DNA of 64,000 nucleotides from the NCBI GenBank assembly GCA_032622095.1, contig CP136067.1, positions 1,733,851-1,797,850 on the forward strand, in the 5' to 3' direction. The notes beneath the pieces were generated by a model. The model made no database searches. It was not told where the DNA came from and saw only the letters and a program-made list of their open reading frames with translations. The translations under genes and the position numbers were made by a program. How positions within the stretch are numbered: position 1 is the first letter of the stretch; each line of letters begins with the position of its first letter. Positions 21,383 through 32,285 of this stretch are shown piece by piece. This stretch comes from Siphonodentalium dalli (taxonomy: Eukaryota > Mollusca > Scaphopoda > Gadilida > Siphonodentaliidae).

Positions 21383-22314
21383 TAGTCCAAGTCTTCTCGT
21401 ACTAAAACCGGCTAAGATATTGGGATGGAGGTGCCGGTCTTTAGTCCGAGTTCCAGGCCCATGGTCTCCTTTGACACGAGTTAATCGTTAGTGACCCGCT
21501 CAAATAAAACCACAATTATATGAAATAAAATATCACAATTGCTACAATAAACGGATAGTTTCCGCAGAAGACATGCTATTTGATCTGAAACCCACATCGG
21601 TTGTGAATTGAAAGCGGTAATTTAATGTGAAAAGAAACTTTTGCCGCAGTGTTTACATATTTTTTAAAGTATGCGAACTCAGTTGACCTTGCGAACTGCG
21701 TTCGGCATTTTCCGGTGAAAATATTCCGTAGATTTTCAATCAACCACGCACGATGAATTCTCCATTGTAATCGTAATTATACGTGACAATAAATAAATTA
21801 TTACATAGATTAAATACATATTGAAGATATAAATGTAATACATTAAATAAATTACGGGAATTATAACCATCTCACAGTTTAAAACAGTGTAAACACAATG
21901 ACCATTAGAATATCATGGGGGCCGCCATTTTGTTTGTATCGAAATTCGTCTCGGCCAAAACAAACACCGGACAATGCCGAAGTTCTTCGGAACCTGAGTT
22001 CGGCTTTCAGTTAAGTAAACAAACAGAAAAAACAGCGATGTTGGTGACAATCAACCGGAATATTCTATGCGTAATTTAACATGAAAGTTAGATTATTATA
22101 CACCATTATGACCATGATATGTCCCTCTTTCCGATGTATATAGCATCATGTATTGATTCATTAGGTAAATCGAGTAAAATACACCACAGATTCCCGCCAC
22201 AGATCGTGGGCGTAACTCGTGTGATAGGATTGGTATGCAAGCGGGCTGGGACTAAAAACAGCAAATCGCCATCCCAATATCTTAGCTGGTTTTAGTACAA
22301 GAAGACTGGGACTA
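21383..22314 (+). mobile_element. 932 bp TIR DNA transposon, copy 1
   Basis: The ends are inverted repeats of about 38 bp: TAGTCCAAGTCTTCTCGTAC, then TAAAACCGGCTAAGATATTG, against the mirrored CAATATCTTAGCTGGTTTTA, then GTACAAGAAGACTGGGACTA. It is flanked by an exact 9 bp duplication TAAGAAATT (21374-21382 and 22315-22323), and the sister copy of the host segment at 24230 lacks the insertion. A 9 bp duplication is usual for Mutator-like and some other cut-and-paste elements, but no transposase is present and the superfamily is unassigned. Confidence 0.88.
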
Positions 22315-22323
22315 TAAGAAATT

Positions 22324-23177
22324 AAGTTTTTTTGCACACTATTCAGATTAGGGCAGGTCGCCGGAAACATGCATATATTTTATTTTGGCCCTATATAAAT
22401 GAATCAACCGCAAAGGGAAGCAGCGACAAAGAGTATTTTCCTGTCTGAAATTTCTTGGTGCAAAAGGATTATGTACTGAAAATAATGTAACTTGATTTTC
22501 ACAACACTTATGCAACAGCAATTTAATAAACCACGCTATTAGATTGTTGTAGCCTTATCAACTTTCAATATGCATCAATGTAAATTACATCCACTATTAC
22601 CTTCATAATTACCTTATGTGTTCTATGATACATGCATGCACATGTGTACTGGCACTTATAAATGTCCAATATTGAAATCCCCCTCCCCCAAGCGGAGTAA
22701 ATGCTTTAATTGGTTAAAAGTTTAAACTTTTAATTAATAATCTAGAAACCAAAATCATTATCTATAAAAGCTGTTTGCAGAGATGTGAAAACCAACAAAT
22801 TGGCAGTAAGTAAAAATGTGAACAAGCTCTTATACAGAATAAACCTCAGCACTGATGCATGCATGTATCAACTCACATTTATGTTATGATCTAAATTCTA
22901 TTTCAGCTCAAGGTTGCTTTAAAAAATATATAACTGTCCTGCTATAGTCACATGTAACAATTCTCACTTCAAAAATATGCTGACTATACAGTACAACATT
23001 TAAGTACTGTGACACATTGGTGTCTGCTATACATGAGAGTATCATGTAAAGCACTATATTCTGGATTTGCATTTTATATACTTGTATAGCCATTAGACTG
23101 CCAACAGCTGGAATCTTTGCTGGTGTTTTATAGCCCCATATAGTGTTTGCATACAAACAGAAATGCATCTTTTGCTA
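22324..23177. other. Spacer between inverted transposons, host repeat sequence
   Basis: This is the middle of the tandemly duplicated host segment. It would be the loop if the flanking inverted transposons paired. No gene is seen. Confidence 0.5.
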
Positions 23178-23186
23178 GACTAGTAT

Positions 23187-24118
23187 TAGTCCCAGTCTTC
23201 TTGTACTAAAACCAGCTAAGATATTGGGATGGCGATTTGCTGTTTTTAGTCCCAGCCCGCTTGCATACCAATCCTATCACACGAGTTACGCCCACGATCT
23301 GTGGCGGGAATCTGTGGTGTATTTTACTCGATTTACCTAATGAATCAATACATGATGCTATATACATCGGAAAGAGAGACATATCATGGTCATAATGGTG
23401 TATAATAATCTAACTTTCATGTTAAATTACGCATAGAATATTCCGGTTGATTGTCACCAACATCGCTGTTTTTTCTGTTTGTTTACTTAACTGAAAGCCG
23501 AACTCAGGTTCCGAAGAACTTCGGCATTGTCCGGTGTTTGTTTTGGCCGAGACGAATTTCGATACAAACAAAATGGCGGCCCCCATGATATTCTAATGGT
23601 CATTGTGTTTACACTGTTTTAAACTGTGAGATGGTTATAATTCCCGTAATTTATTTAATGTATTACATTTATATCTTCAATATGTATTTAATCTATGTAA
23701 TAATTTATTTATTGTCACGTATAATTACGATTACAATGGAGAATTCATCGTGCGTGGTTGATTGAAAATCTACGGAATATTTTCACCGGAAAATGCCGAA
23801 CGCAGTTCGCAAGGTCAACTGAGTTCGCATACTTTAAAAAATATGTAAACACTGCGGCAAAAGTTTCTTTTCACATTAAATTACCGCTTTCAATTCACAA
23901 CCGATGTGGGTTTCAGATCAAATAGCATGTCTTCTGCGGAAACTATCCGTTTATTGTAGCAATTGTGATATTTTATTTCATATAATTGTGGTTTTATTTG
24001 AGCGGGTCACTAACGATTAACTCGTGTCAAAGGAGACCATGGGCCTGGAACTCGGACTAAAGACCGGCACCTCCATCCCAATATCTTAGCCGGTTTTAGT
24101 ACGAGAAGACTTGGACTA
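23187..24118 (-). mobile_element. 932 bp TIR DNA transposon, copy 2, inverted
   Basis: Same length as copy 1 and almost identical to its reverse complement (one substitution noticed, in the GTCCCTCTTTCC / GTCTCTCTTTCC stretch). The flanks carry a different exact 9 bp duplication, GACTAGTAT (23178-23186 and 24119-24127), and the empty site is present at 25433-25445 in the sister copy. So it is a separate insertion, not part of an inverted duplication. Confidence 0.88.
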
Positions 24119-24206
24119 GACTAGTATCTGCTCAAATAACTGTCAGACTACTAGTATACAATTAATTGAAATATATCTGGGTCAAACCCAAAAAAGGAAA
24201 AAAAAC

Positions 24207-25526
24207 ACATTTTCAGCAATAAAAAAGCAACACTAAGAAAATAAGTTTTTGGCACACTGTTCAGTTTAGGGCAGTCGCCGGAAACATGCATCTATTTTAT
24301 TTTGGCTCTATATAAATGAATCAACCGTAAAGGGAAGCAGCGACAAAGAATATTTTCCTGTCTGAAATTTCCTGGTGCAAAAGAATTATGTACTGAAAAT
24401 AATGTAACTTGATGTTCACAACACTTAAGCAACAGCAATTTGATGACCTGGTTATGAACCCTTCCAACGTTTTCCTCAATATATATATATATATATATTA
24501 AAAAAAAAAAAAAAATTAAAATTTTTTTTTTTTTTTTTTTTTTATAGAATTGATTTATGTCCACAATGATTAAAATATGAAGTATGCGGTCATAGTGAAG
24601 AAAATTATTATAAACAGCATTTTCTCTTTTTTTTGCCTTCGATCCTTTCATTATTTACACAGTTCTATAGAATGAATTCAAATACCTTAAGTTAACTTTA
24701 TAATTTGAGTATAACTTAAACTTAATCATATTCAAATATCTTCTGAAATCCTCCATCTAGCTTTTTTCAACCCAAAGTTCATAAACCACGCTATTAGATT
24801 GTTGTTGCCTTATCAACTTTCAATATGCATCAATGTAAATTACATCAACTATTACCTTCATAATTACCTTATGTGTTTTATGATACATGCATGCACATGT
24901 GTACTGTCACTTATAAATGTCCAATATTGAAATCCCCCTCCCCAAGCGGAGTAAATGCTTTAATTGGTTAAAAATTTAAACTTTTAATTAATAATCTAGA
25001 AACCAAAATCATTATCTATAAAAGCTGTTTGCAGAGATGTGAAAACCAACAAATTGGCAGTAAGTAAAAATGTGAACAAGCTCTTATACAGAATAAACCT
25101 CAGCACTGATGCATGCATGTATCAACTCACATTTATGTTATGATCTAAATTCTATTTCAGCTCAAGGTTGCTTTAAAACAAATATATAACTGTCCTGCTA
25201 TAGTCACATGTAACAATGCTCACTTCAAAAATATGCTGACTATACAGTACAACATTTAAGTACTGTGACACATTGGTGTCTGCCATACATGAGAGTATCA
25301 TGTAAAGCACTATATTCTGGATTTGCATTTTATATACTTGTATAGCCATTAGACTGCCAACAGCTGGAATCTTTGCTGGTGTTTTATAGCCCCATATAGT
25401 GTTTGCATACAAACAGAAATGCAGCTTATGCTAGACTAGTATCTGCTCAAATGAACTGTCAGATTACTAGTATACAATTAATTGAAATCTATCTGGGTCA
25501 AACCCAAAAACGGAAAGAAAAAACAT
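24207..25526 (+). repeat. Tandem duplication, right copy
   Basis: Second copy of the 0.98 kb segment, without the two transposons but with about 340 bp of extra DNA at 24442-24780. A further fragment (CTCAAATGAGCTGTCAGATT, then ACAATTAATTGAAATCTATC) at 25548-25594 repeats its last part. Confidence 0.85.
24442..24780. mobile_element. 340 bp insertion (or deletion in sister copy) with AT, A and T tracts
   Basis: Extra DNA relative to the sister copy, between CAACAGCAATTT and ATAAACCACGC. It holds a run of (AT)n, then about 15 A, then about 22 T (24479-24543) that can fold on itself. No terminal repeats or target duplication are clear. The 119-residue minus-strand frame over the tract is low complexity. 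Confidence 0.45.
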
Positions 25527-25984
25527 AACATTAATTGGACTCAACTGCTCAAATGAGCTGTCAGATTATACAATTAATTGAAATCTATCTGGGTCGACAA
25601 AACAATAATTACTAAAATAACATAACATACTCTAAATGCATACACAGTCTGTGGCTTGAAACTACTGTCTGGTCATGTTGAATAGTATACTGTGGAGACA
25701 GGATGGTAAATGCATGAACCACAGATTGAAACATTAAACTATTCCATTTCTTGACTTAGGTCTATTCGGGGAGAAACAGCCAGTCGGTCACCAGTGAACC
25801 AGACAGGTATAATGGGTAAGACAAAGGTTTAGGTCACTGGTGTCAATTATTTGCAGTGAAGGACGAAGGGGGGGGGGGGGTAGTAAAAAATAAAATCATT
25901 AAAAAAAAATCTCAACAGCCAGACATGGTAAATTAGACATTACTATCTTGACCCTTCCATGAGTGTGGCTTCCTGTAATTCTGT
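25527..25984. other. No gene recognised; 13-G run
   Basis: Contains the partial third repeat of the tandem duplication and an uninterrupted run of 13 G at 25868-25880, followed by A-rich tracts. Confidence 0.5.
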
Positions 25985-26165
25985 GAAAACTTTGTGCCAA
26001 TGCATTCTCATATATATGCGGGTCTCTCATAGGGAGTCTTGCAAATGTGTGAGAAGACATTGGCCAAATCTCTAATCTCTATTTTACCTTGACCTTGAAA
26101 GCCGCGGCATTCTCTTATATATGCGGGGCTCCCAGTGTGTGAGGGAGTGCACTGGCACAGGATAT
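25985..26165. repeat. Dispersed hairpin element, two adjacent copies
   Basis: TTTGTGCCAATGCATTCTCA ... GTGTGAGAAGACATTGGCCA (25991-26066) and CGGCATTCTCTTATATATGC ... GGGAGTGCACTGGCACAG (26105-26160) are two members of the family at 5687 and 12343, side by side. Confidence 0.55.
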
Positions 26166-26975
26166 TTAATGCTGCACAAAAGCAGCTCCCGTCTTGAGAG
26201 GGCTAATGTTAATGAATTATGATTTTTTTCCCTCACCCTTTAATGCATGTACTTGTTATCCCCTATACAACTAGTATGAAACTGACTAACTAACTATTGA
26301 CAAAATACAGAGATAGTTGACTTATTCCTGGGAGCACAGGATTCGCCTCAAATTATGAACTATTGGTAATCTTTATTACCATATGTATTATGAACCGGGC
26401 TGATATAGGCCTACATTTAATGTATAAATGTGTCACAAAACCTTATTAATTGGCTTTACACTCCAGTGGCACTGTAGTATGTATAGCCTACTGAACCTTC
26501 CACTATGAATTTGATACTCAAATGATAATAATCTTGTTTCTGCCTTGCAAAATGTTAAAATTATATCAATTATCATATTAACCTCATACATGTATGTCTT
26601 GCGAAGGGGAGGCCAAACTGTTGTTCCAAATTGCAATGATTTTGGAAAAACCCTGAATTTTCCACACAAAAAAAAAATAATAAAAACATAAATAAATATA
26701 TACCGGTAATAAAAAATAAAAATTAATAACAATAATAAACAATAATAAATTAATATTTGTTAACTATAACTATATATAGTTATGGAATTTAAAAATGCTT
26801 AGCCTCAAACTAAAGTTCAAAAACAAGAACAGTAAACAAGACATTAGTCATCACTCAATAAAATAAAAACCTTATGTGGAATATAAAAGAGAACTTTTGA
26901 CCACCCCTCCCCAATGCCATTCCAATTCATACTGACATGTTACTAGTAATCCTGGTTTGTCAAAAAAATTAAATT
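26166..26975. other. No gene recognised
   Basis: AT-rich with A-rich tracts around 26667-26755. The minus-strand frame over that tract is low complexity. Confidence 0.5.
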
Positions 26976-27056
26976 GGGACCGCTGGATCATGCCATGAAT
27001 CTCTGCTCTGGCTGATGCCCAGAGTAGAGATTCATGGCATGATCTAGCTCAGTCCC
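26976..27056. repeat. Long, nearly perfect hairpin
   Basis: GATCATGCCATGAATCTCT (26986-27004) pairs perfectly with AGAGATTCATGGCATGATC. The stem goes on inward to CTCTGG/CCAGAG with one mismatch or bulge and a 5-7 base loop (CTGATG), and outward to GGGAC/GTCCC after an internal loop. It could be a microRNA-type precursor, a small foldback element or a structured non-coding RNA; I cannot tell which. Confidence 0.6.
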
Positions 27057-27989
27057 GAACATGACAAAATGAAAACATTCAAGAATGTCAACTTACTTTA
27101 TTAAATTCTGCCCCCCCCCGGAACTCTACGTCCCTGTCGGGTATTTCGGATTGATCTCGCCTTTAAAAACAAAACAAAACAAAAAATACACGTGTGGAAT
27201 TACCAGATAAAATCAGTATGATATACCATTTGTGTACTGTACCTGCTAATGCCATCCAATTCGTGATTTCGCCGCAATAACTTTCTCACATCTTTCTTTA
27301 CGAAAATACAGTTAATGAATGAATCGCTCACAGCACAAGAAATGTTAGCAACACGATCACATGTTCACTGTCCTAGAAAACGTCCCTATATAATCATAGG
27401 GGAGAATTTCAGCTGATGCGACAAGCCGGGTCTTCGCGACCTACATTAATCTTAACTAAACCATACTGCCCCGCAGTACACGATCCTTTGACTTTTCACG
27501 CGCTATTAAATTCGAATCAAAACATTTCAATCTGTTAAACGTAGTATGGTAGACTGTGATGACAATAATTTCCAATCGAACATTGTCAATCTATACGAAA
27601 GGTGGAAAATCTACGCTGAATAAGATATCTCTCCTGACTACTTTTTCTCTTTCTAATTGATCATTTCAAATCTGACCAAATAAAGATAAGATTGTATAAA
27701 GTCGAAACCACTATATGGATGACCGGACCGACACAAGATCTCTATACCCCTTTGAGGGTATATATGTGTAAATACATTATCCCGAAAGCTACCTCGCACA
27801 TCACGACACTAAATATCAATCTAAGTTTCTTCAATGACGATATTTGTGAGGATATACTACGTCCGTTTCAGCTGTTTTCTCCCCTGACCTAAATAGCAAA
27901 TGGACAAATTTATTCTACTTTTATAATATTGTTGTCAAAATTAATCCAAACAAAATACCCGTTGTAGGCCGAAAACAAATCGCGATGAA
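27057..27989. other. No gene recognised
   Basis: Contains a short C-run (27112-27118), A-rich repeats (AAAACAAAACAAAAC) near 27170 and possibly the 5' leader of the retrotransposon that follows. The element's 5' boundary is not visible. Confidence 0.4.
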
Positions 27990-28269
27990 ATTATCATGCC
28001 GAATACCATCATCCATCATCATTATGTATATATTTGCTTGATATTCTATGCCTTCATTATGTTTTCTTTATTTCATACTTCCTACATGTCTGCACAAATT
28101 CGAACCATTGATTCCAATTGCCAAACCTTTTCTGAACATTTTCAGATCAAGCACCATACCCCTTGGTCCATTTGTGGGTTGCCAAAATATATTCATATCA
28201 GTATTGTAACGTTTGCAGAGTCGAAGACCAGTTCCTGCCCTATCCTGGTTTCGAGCCACCGTCTGAAAA

Positions 28270-31200
28270 ATGACGTGTGCCCTGAATCGGTATAGGGCAG
28301 CTATTGGTATCTTCGATTCAGCAAAAAGAAAGTCACATATCAAAACTGCAAAAAACGGCAGTCTGAATTTTGGAGCTTTCAGTCTATTGAGTCCTAGATA
28401 TATATTTATGTTTACTCTTTTAATATTAATGTTATCAGGAGACATTGAAATTAACCCTGGGCCTCCGCTAACGACAGTCAACAACACAATCTCCATTTTC
28501 CATTACAACGTGCGCAGTATCCGTAATAAATTAGGAAAAATTTCAGACTTAATAAACGAGTATGATGTGTTATGTTTTACGGAAACCCACCTTGACCCGT
28601 CATACCCATCAAACCAGCTAGAAATCCCTGGATATAGTTCTCCCATCCGCAAAGACCGTGACTCTAATGGAGGGGGCATTTGCGTAATGTTTGCTGATCA
28701 TCTCATTTTCAATCGGAAAACTGAACTAGAATTCGACTCGTCGTGTCTATGGTTTGAAATCCACTCTAGAAAAACCCGCATAATACTCGGGGTATCCTAT
28801 AGATCTGAAGATTTCTGTGCCACAAATTATTGGGAACTACTTGAATCCAAAATTTCTGACGCACTTGATAATTCAGAAAATGTAGTCATCACTGGCGATT
28901 TTAATTCCAATTTTTTGGACAGCTCCTCGAAGATCAAACAAATAACAGATGGTTTCAGTATGAAAAATGTCATTACGGTTCCCACCAGAGTAACCAGCAC
29001 ATCAAGTACTCTCCTCGATCCCATTATTACCTCCAAGATTATGTAAGTTCTAGACGCTGATACTTTAGACCTTGGGGTTTCAGACCATCTAGGTGTTTAC
29101 GCTACAATATCTTTCGATAATACCCGGGCACCATCATTCGAAAGAAAGGTGTGGAATTATAGAAAGGCTAACTTTTCACATGCAAATAGCTTACTCGAAT
29201 CAGTAGACTGGGATGATCTCATAAATCACACAACTGATGTAAATAAAGCAGTCGATAATTTCCATACGGAATTCTTATCTATAATGGAGAAAACAATCCC
29301 ACAAACTGTAACAGTGAGAAAATCAGACAAAATTTGGTTTAATTCAGACATTCGACGCGAGATAAAAAAGCGTGACAGAGTGAGAAAAAAAGCTCTGAAA
29401 ACTAACAAACCGATATTATGGAGAGAGTACAAAAATATCCGAAATAAAATTAACAACATGAAAAAACACGCGAAAATCAAATTCGACGAAAATTTGGAAG
29501 AGCGAATAAGAGAATCCTCCAACCCGAGAGACTTCTGGAGAATAATAAACTACCTCCTGAATAAGAAAAGATCTAAGACTATCCCTCCACTATATAGCTC
29601 CACAGGCAGCATAACAGCAAACGGCCACTCATATGCAACTAGTGATGCTGAAAAAGCAGTAATATTAAACAAGAGCTTCATTGCAAATTCAACCATTAAT
29701 GACTCCAAACATGGCATCACAATCTTTCCGAAGCGTTGCAAAAAAATAATGCCAAATTTGGTTTTTACAGAAACCGACGTAGAATCGGCTATCAAATCAT
29801 TCAAGCTAAACAAAGCCCATGGACATGACGGGATAAGTGTTAGAATGCTCCGCGACACAGCAAAATCTATTGCACGCCCACTGGTTCTTATTTTTTTGAA
29901 AATCAATTAACACATCGAAATTCCCTGCAGCATGGAAGTTTGCAAACGTCATTCCTATTTTCAAGAAAGATGATCCTGCTGATTCGAAAAACTATCGCCC
30001 AATTTCCCTTTTACCGTGCCTCGCCAAAATTTTCGAGAAAGTGGTTCTTAAACAGATGAGCAAATTCTTTATTGAAAACAAACTCCTGTACTTCCATCAA
30101 TCGGGTTTTCTCCAAGGTCATAACACAACATATCAGTTAGTAGATTTATATCATAAACTGTGTCAATCCCTTGATAAAGGTTTATTTACTTGTTCTATAT
30201 TTTGCGATATATCTAAAGCATTCGAAAGAGTTTGGCACAGGGGACTGATTCATAAGTTGAGCGCTTATGGTTTAGAAGGAAACACATTATATTGGCTCGA
30301 AGACTATTTAAACAATAGAAAACAAAGAGTATTAGTCAATGATGCTTATTCCAAATATGAGGTCATCCCTTGGACCCTTCCTGTTCCTTGTTTATATCAA
30401 TGACTTAGCCGACAATATAGAATCTGATACTAGAATGTATGCCGATGACACTTGCATTACGAACAGCCATTATGACATCAAATTATTAGAAACCACTATG
30501 AATAGTGATATTGAAAAAATATCGACATGGTCCCGAAAATGGTTGGTCAGCTTTAACCCGACAAAAACGGTTGGAATTTTCTACTCATTAATGACGCCGA
30601 AAACAAAACACCCAGAACTTAAGTTCGCCGATGAAACAATATCGTTTGTTGACACGCATAAACACCTTGGTCTGGAACTACAGTCAAACCTCAATTGGAA
30701 TGCCCATATCGACGGCCTGGTAAATCGGATTGCATCTCGACTAGCTCAACTAAGGCGCCTGAAGTACCAACTTGACAGAAAAATAATTGAAAGTATCTAT
30801 AAAACGTATATACTACCCTTATTTGATTACTCAGACGTAGTGTGGGACAGCGCACCGCAATATCTCCTGGATAAGCTCGATCGACTACACGTTGAAGCTG
30901 GGCGGATTGTCAGTGGCATCACTCGCTCTGCATCTAATAACACAGTTCTGCAGGAAGTAGGGTGGCCTTCTCTCGATAGAAGGCGACAGATACACAAACT
31001 GCAACTAGTCTATAAAATAGTAAACGAACAAGCCCCATCCTATCTAGCATCTACACTTCCCCCTAGAGCAAACGAGGTGTCGGGTTACAACTTGAGGCGA
31101 CCCGGCAAATTTTATTCATATTTCTGTAATACAGAACATTACAAAAAGTCTTTTTTTCCGTCGGCAACCACTGAGTGGAATAAACTTCCCAAAATAATCA

Positions 31201-31610
31201 CTGACGTTGGCCAATTCTCTATATTTAAAACTAATTTGCAACTATTGGACCCCTCACCTGCCCCTCCTTTGTACTTCTACACAGGACAACGAAAACACAG
31301 TATTCTACACTGTCGCATCCGAAATAGATGTAGTGAACTCCGCTCTGATATGTTTAATAATTATATCTCCGATAGCCCTGTGAGCTTCTGTGGAAATCCA
31401 CCCGAAGACGCCTTTCATTATTTCTTTAGTTGCCCGTTGTATCAGTCTGAGCGAGCCGTCCTCGCTGATAAATTGACTCGCGAGAGCCTTCAAATTCTCG
31501 ACATTAACGAAGTTCTGTTCGGAATACCATATATCTCGTCACAAAGTAATAAGAAACTGTTCGATATAATTCAGCAATATATTGTAGCAACAAAGCGTTT
31601 CGATAACTAA
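28270..31610 (+). pseudogene. ORF2-type polyprotein: 2A-like peptide, APE endonuclease, RT
   Basis: The endonuclease motifs are all present: N80 (HYNVRSIR), E105 (FTETHLD), D210/N212 (GDFNSN), then SDH at 29080-29088. An in-frame TAA at 29044 splits the domain just before SDH. The RT linker and first blocks read on in the same frame to 29910, where a one-base frameshift moves the reading to the frame of 30041. RT motif A (CDISKAF, D at residue 56 of that frame) is there. Next, the GVPQGS segment of motif B is missing by deletion at about 30365, which also changes frame. Motif C (MYADD) follows at about 30435. The C-terminus (to 31610) has the FCGNPPEDAFHYFFSCPLY Cys/His cluster. With the stop, the shift and the lost motif B it cannot be active. 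Confidence 0.85.
28408..28464 (+). other. 2A-like ribosome-skipping motif at the N-terminus
   Basis: Residues 47-65 of the frame are a hydrophobic run MFTLLILMLS followed directly by GDIEINPGP. This fits the D-(V/I)-E-x-N-P-G-P consensus at which ribosomes skip the Gly-Pro bond (here between codons 28459 and 28462). Such peptides are known near the start of APE-type non-LTR elements of sea urchins, molluscs and others. The hydrophobic run before it also looks like a signal sequence. An ATG at 28408 is an alternative start that would place the motif at the extreme N-terminus. Confidence 0.8.
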
Positions 31611-31800
31611 ATTTAAAACAAAATATATCCTCAAGGAAGGACTTCAAATTGCCTTATTATATACACCGGTAAGTATATGAACTACGCAGTTTAGTAAGCT
31701 ACTGGCTTCCCACTTATGAACCTACTCCCCCACTCAATCACCAGTTCTCTGTAATTTTGATCTACCGTATGTACTGTCTTCCAGAGTAGCTGACCAACAC

Positions 31801-31985
31801 TTGACTAACATATGTATATATATATATATATGTATATGTATGAGGGTGTGTATGTGTGTGTATATCTATATATATATATATGTGTGTATGTATGTGTATG
31901 TATATATATATGTATATATATGTATGTATGTATGTATGTATATGTATGTATGTGTGTGTATGTATATAAATATTTATTTATATAT
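31801..31985 (+). repeat. TA/TG/TATG microsatellite in the 3' untranslated region
   Basis: Runs of (TA)n, (TG)n and (TATG)n. The three open frames over it on both strands (Tyr/Ile/Val/Cys only) are simple-sequence artefacts. Confidence 0.9.
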
Positions 31986-32285
31986 GAAGAAAATACCCCT
32001 TTGACAAAACCCTGCTCCAACATCAGTTAAGACGAACCAAAAATCACATAAACCCCACCAAATGTTATAGCTATCAAATCATCCATAACCCATATATAGC
32101 AATATGCTCTGGAAGGCACTACACCAATCACCATAAAATCACTAATTCTTGCATGTAAATATGTTCAGCTGTCATCTTGTAAACATTTTGTATCTAAATC
32201 GATTGTACTGGGAGAGGGGCTTCATAAGTTGAAAAAACTTGTGCCCCGATCCCTTTTGTATTATATGCAAATAAAATACGTTTCA

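Larger units (their letters stand above)
21348..24206 (+). repeat. Tandem duplication, left copy (with two transposon insertions)
   Basis: Without the two 932 bp insertions and their 9 bp duplications this copy is about 0.98 kb. It parallels 24207-25526 throughout, from ACATTTTCAGCAATAAAAAG through CAATATGCATCAATGTAAAT and GCCCCATATAGTGTTTGCAT to ATCTGGGTCAAACCC. The minus-strand frames at 22908-23168 and 25173-25412 are the same frame in the two copies and differ by only a few residues, which reflects recent duplication rather than a recognisable gene. Confidence 0.85.
27990..32285 (+). mobile_element. CR1/L2-group APE-type non-LTR retrotransposon, decayed
   Basis: One element carries an apurinic-type endonuclease, a reverse transcriptase and a C-terminal zinc-knuckle-like region in the usual order. 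A 3' untranslated region follows, ending in a GGGGCTTCATAAGTTG/CAACTT-type stem (32216-32250) and TTGCAAATAAAATACG-like sequence at about 32262-32282, which is typical of this group's 3' tails. No target duplication could be paired, because the 5' end is unclear. It reads as CR1/L2/Daphne-like by its C-terminus; the exact clade needs a tree. Confidence 0.75.

Noticed and set aside
22908-23168. Minus-strand frame conserved at 25173-25412
   Set aside because: The similarity is explained by the recent tandem duplication of the whole segment; no motif, and differences are not biased to silent sites as far as I can see.
26433-26732. 99-residue minus-strand frame with Tyr/Phe-rich start
   Set aside because: Low-complexity translation of A-rich tracts with no motif or splice context.
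28068-28496. 142-residue minus-strand frame
   Set aside because: It lies antisense to the start of the retrotransposon ORF, which has clear motifs; the antisense product has none.
31801-32030. Tyr/Ile/Val-rich small proteins on both strands
   Set aside because: They are translations of a TA/TG microsatellite.
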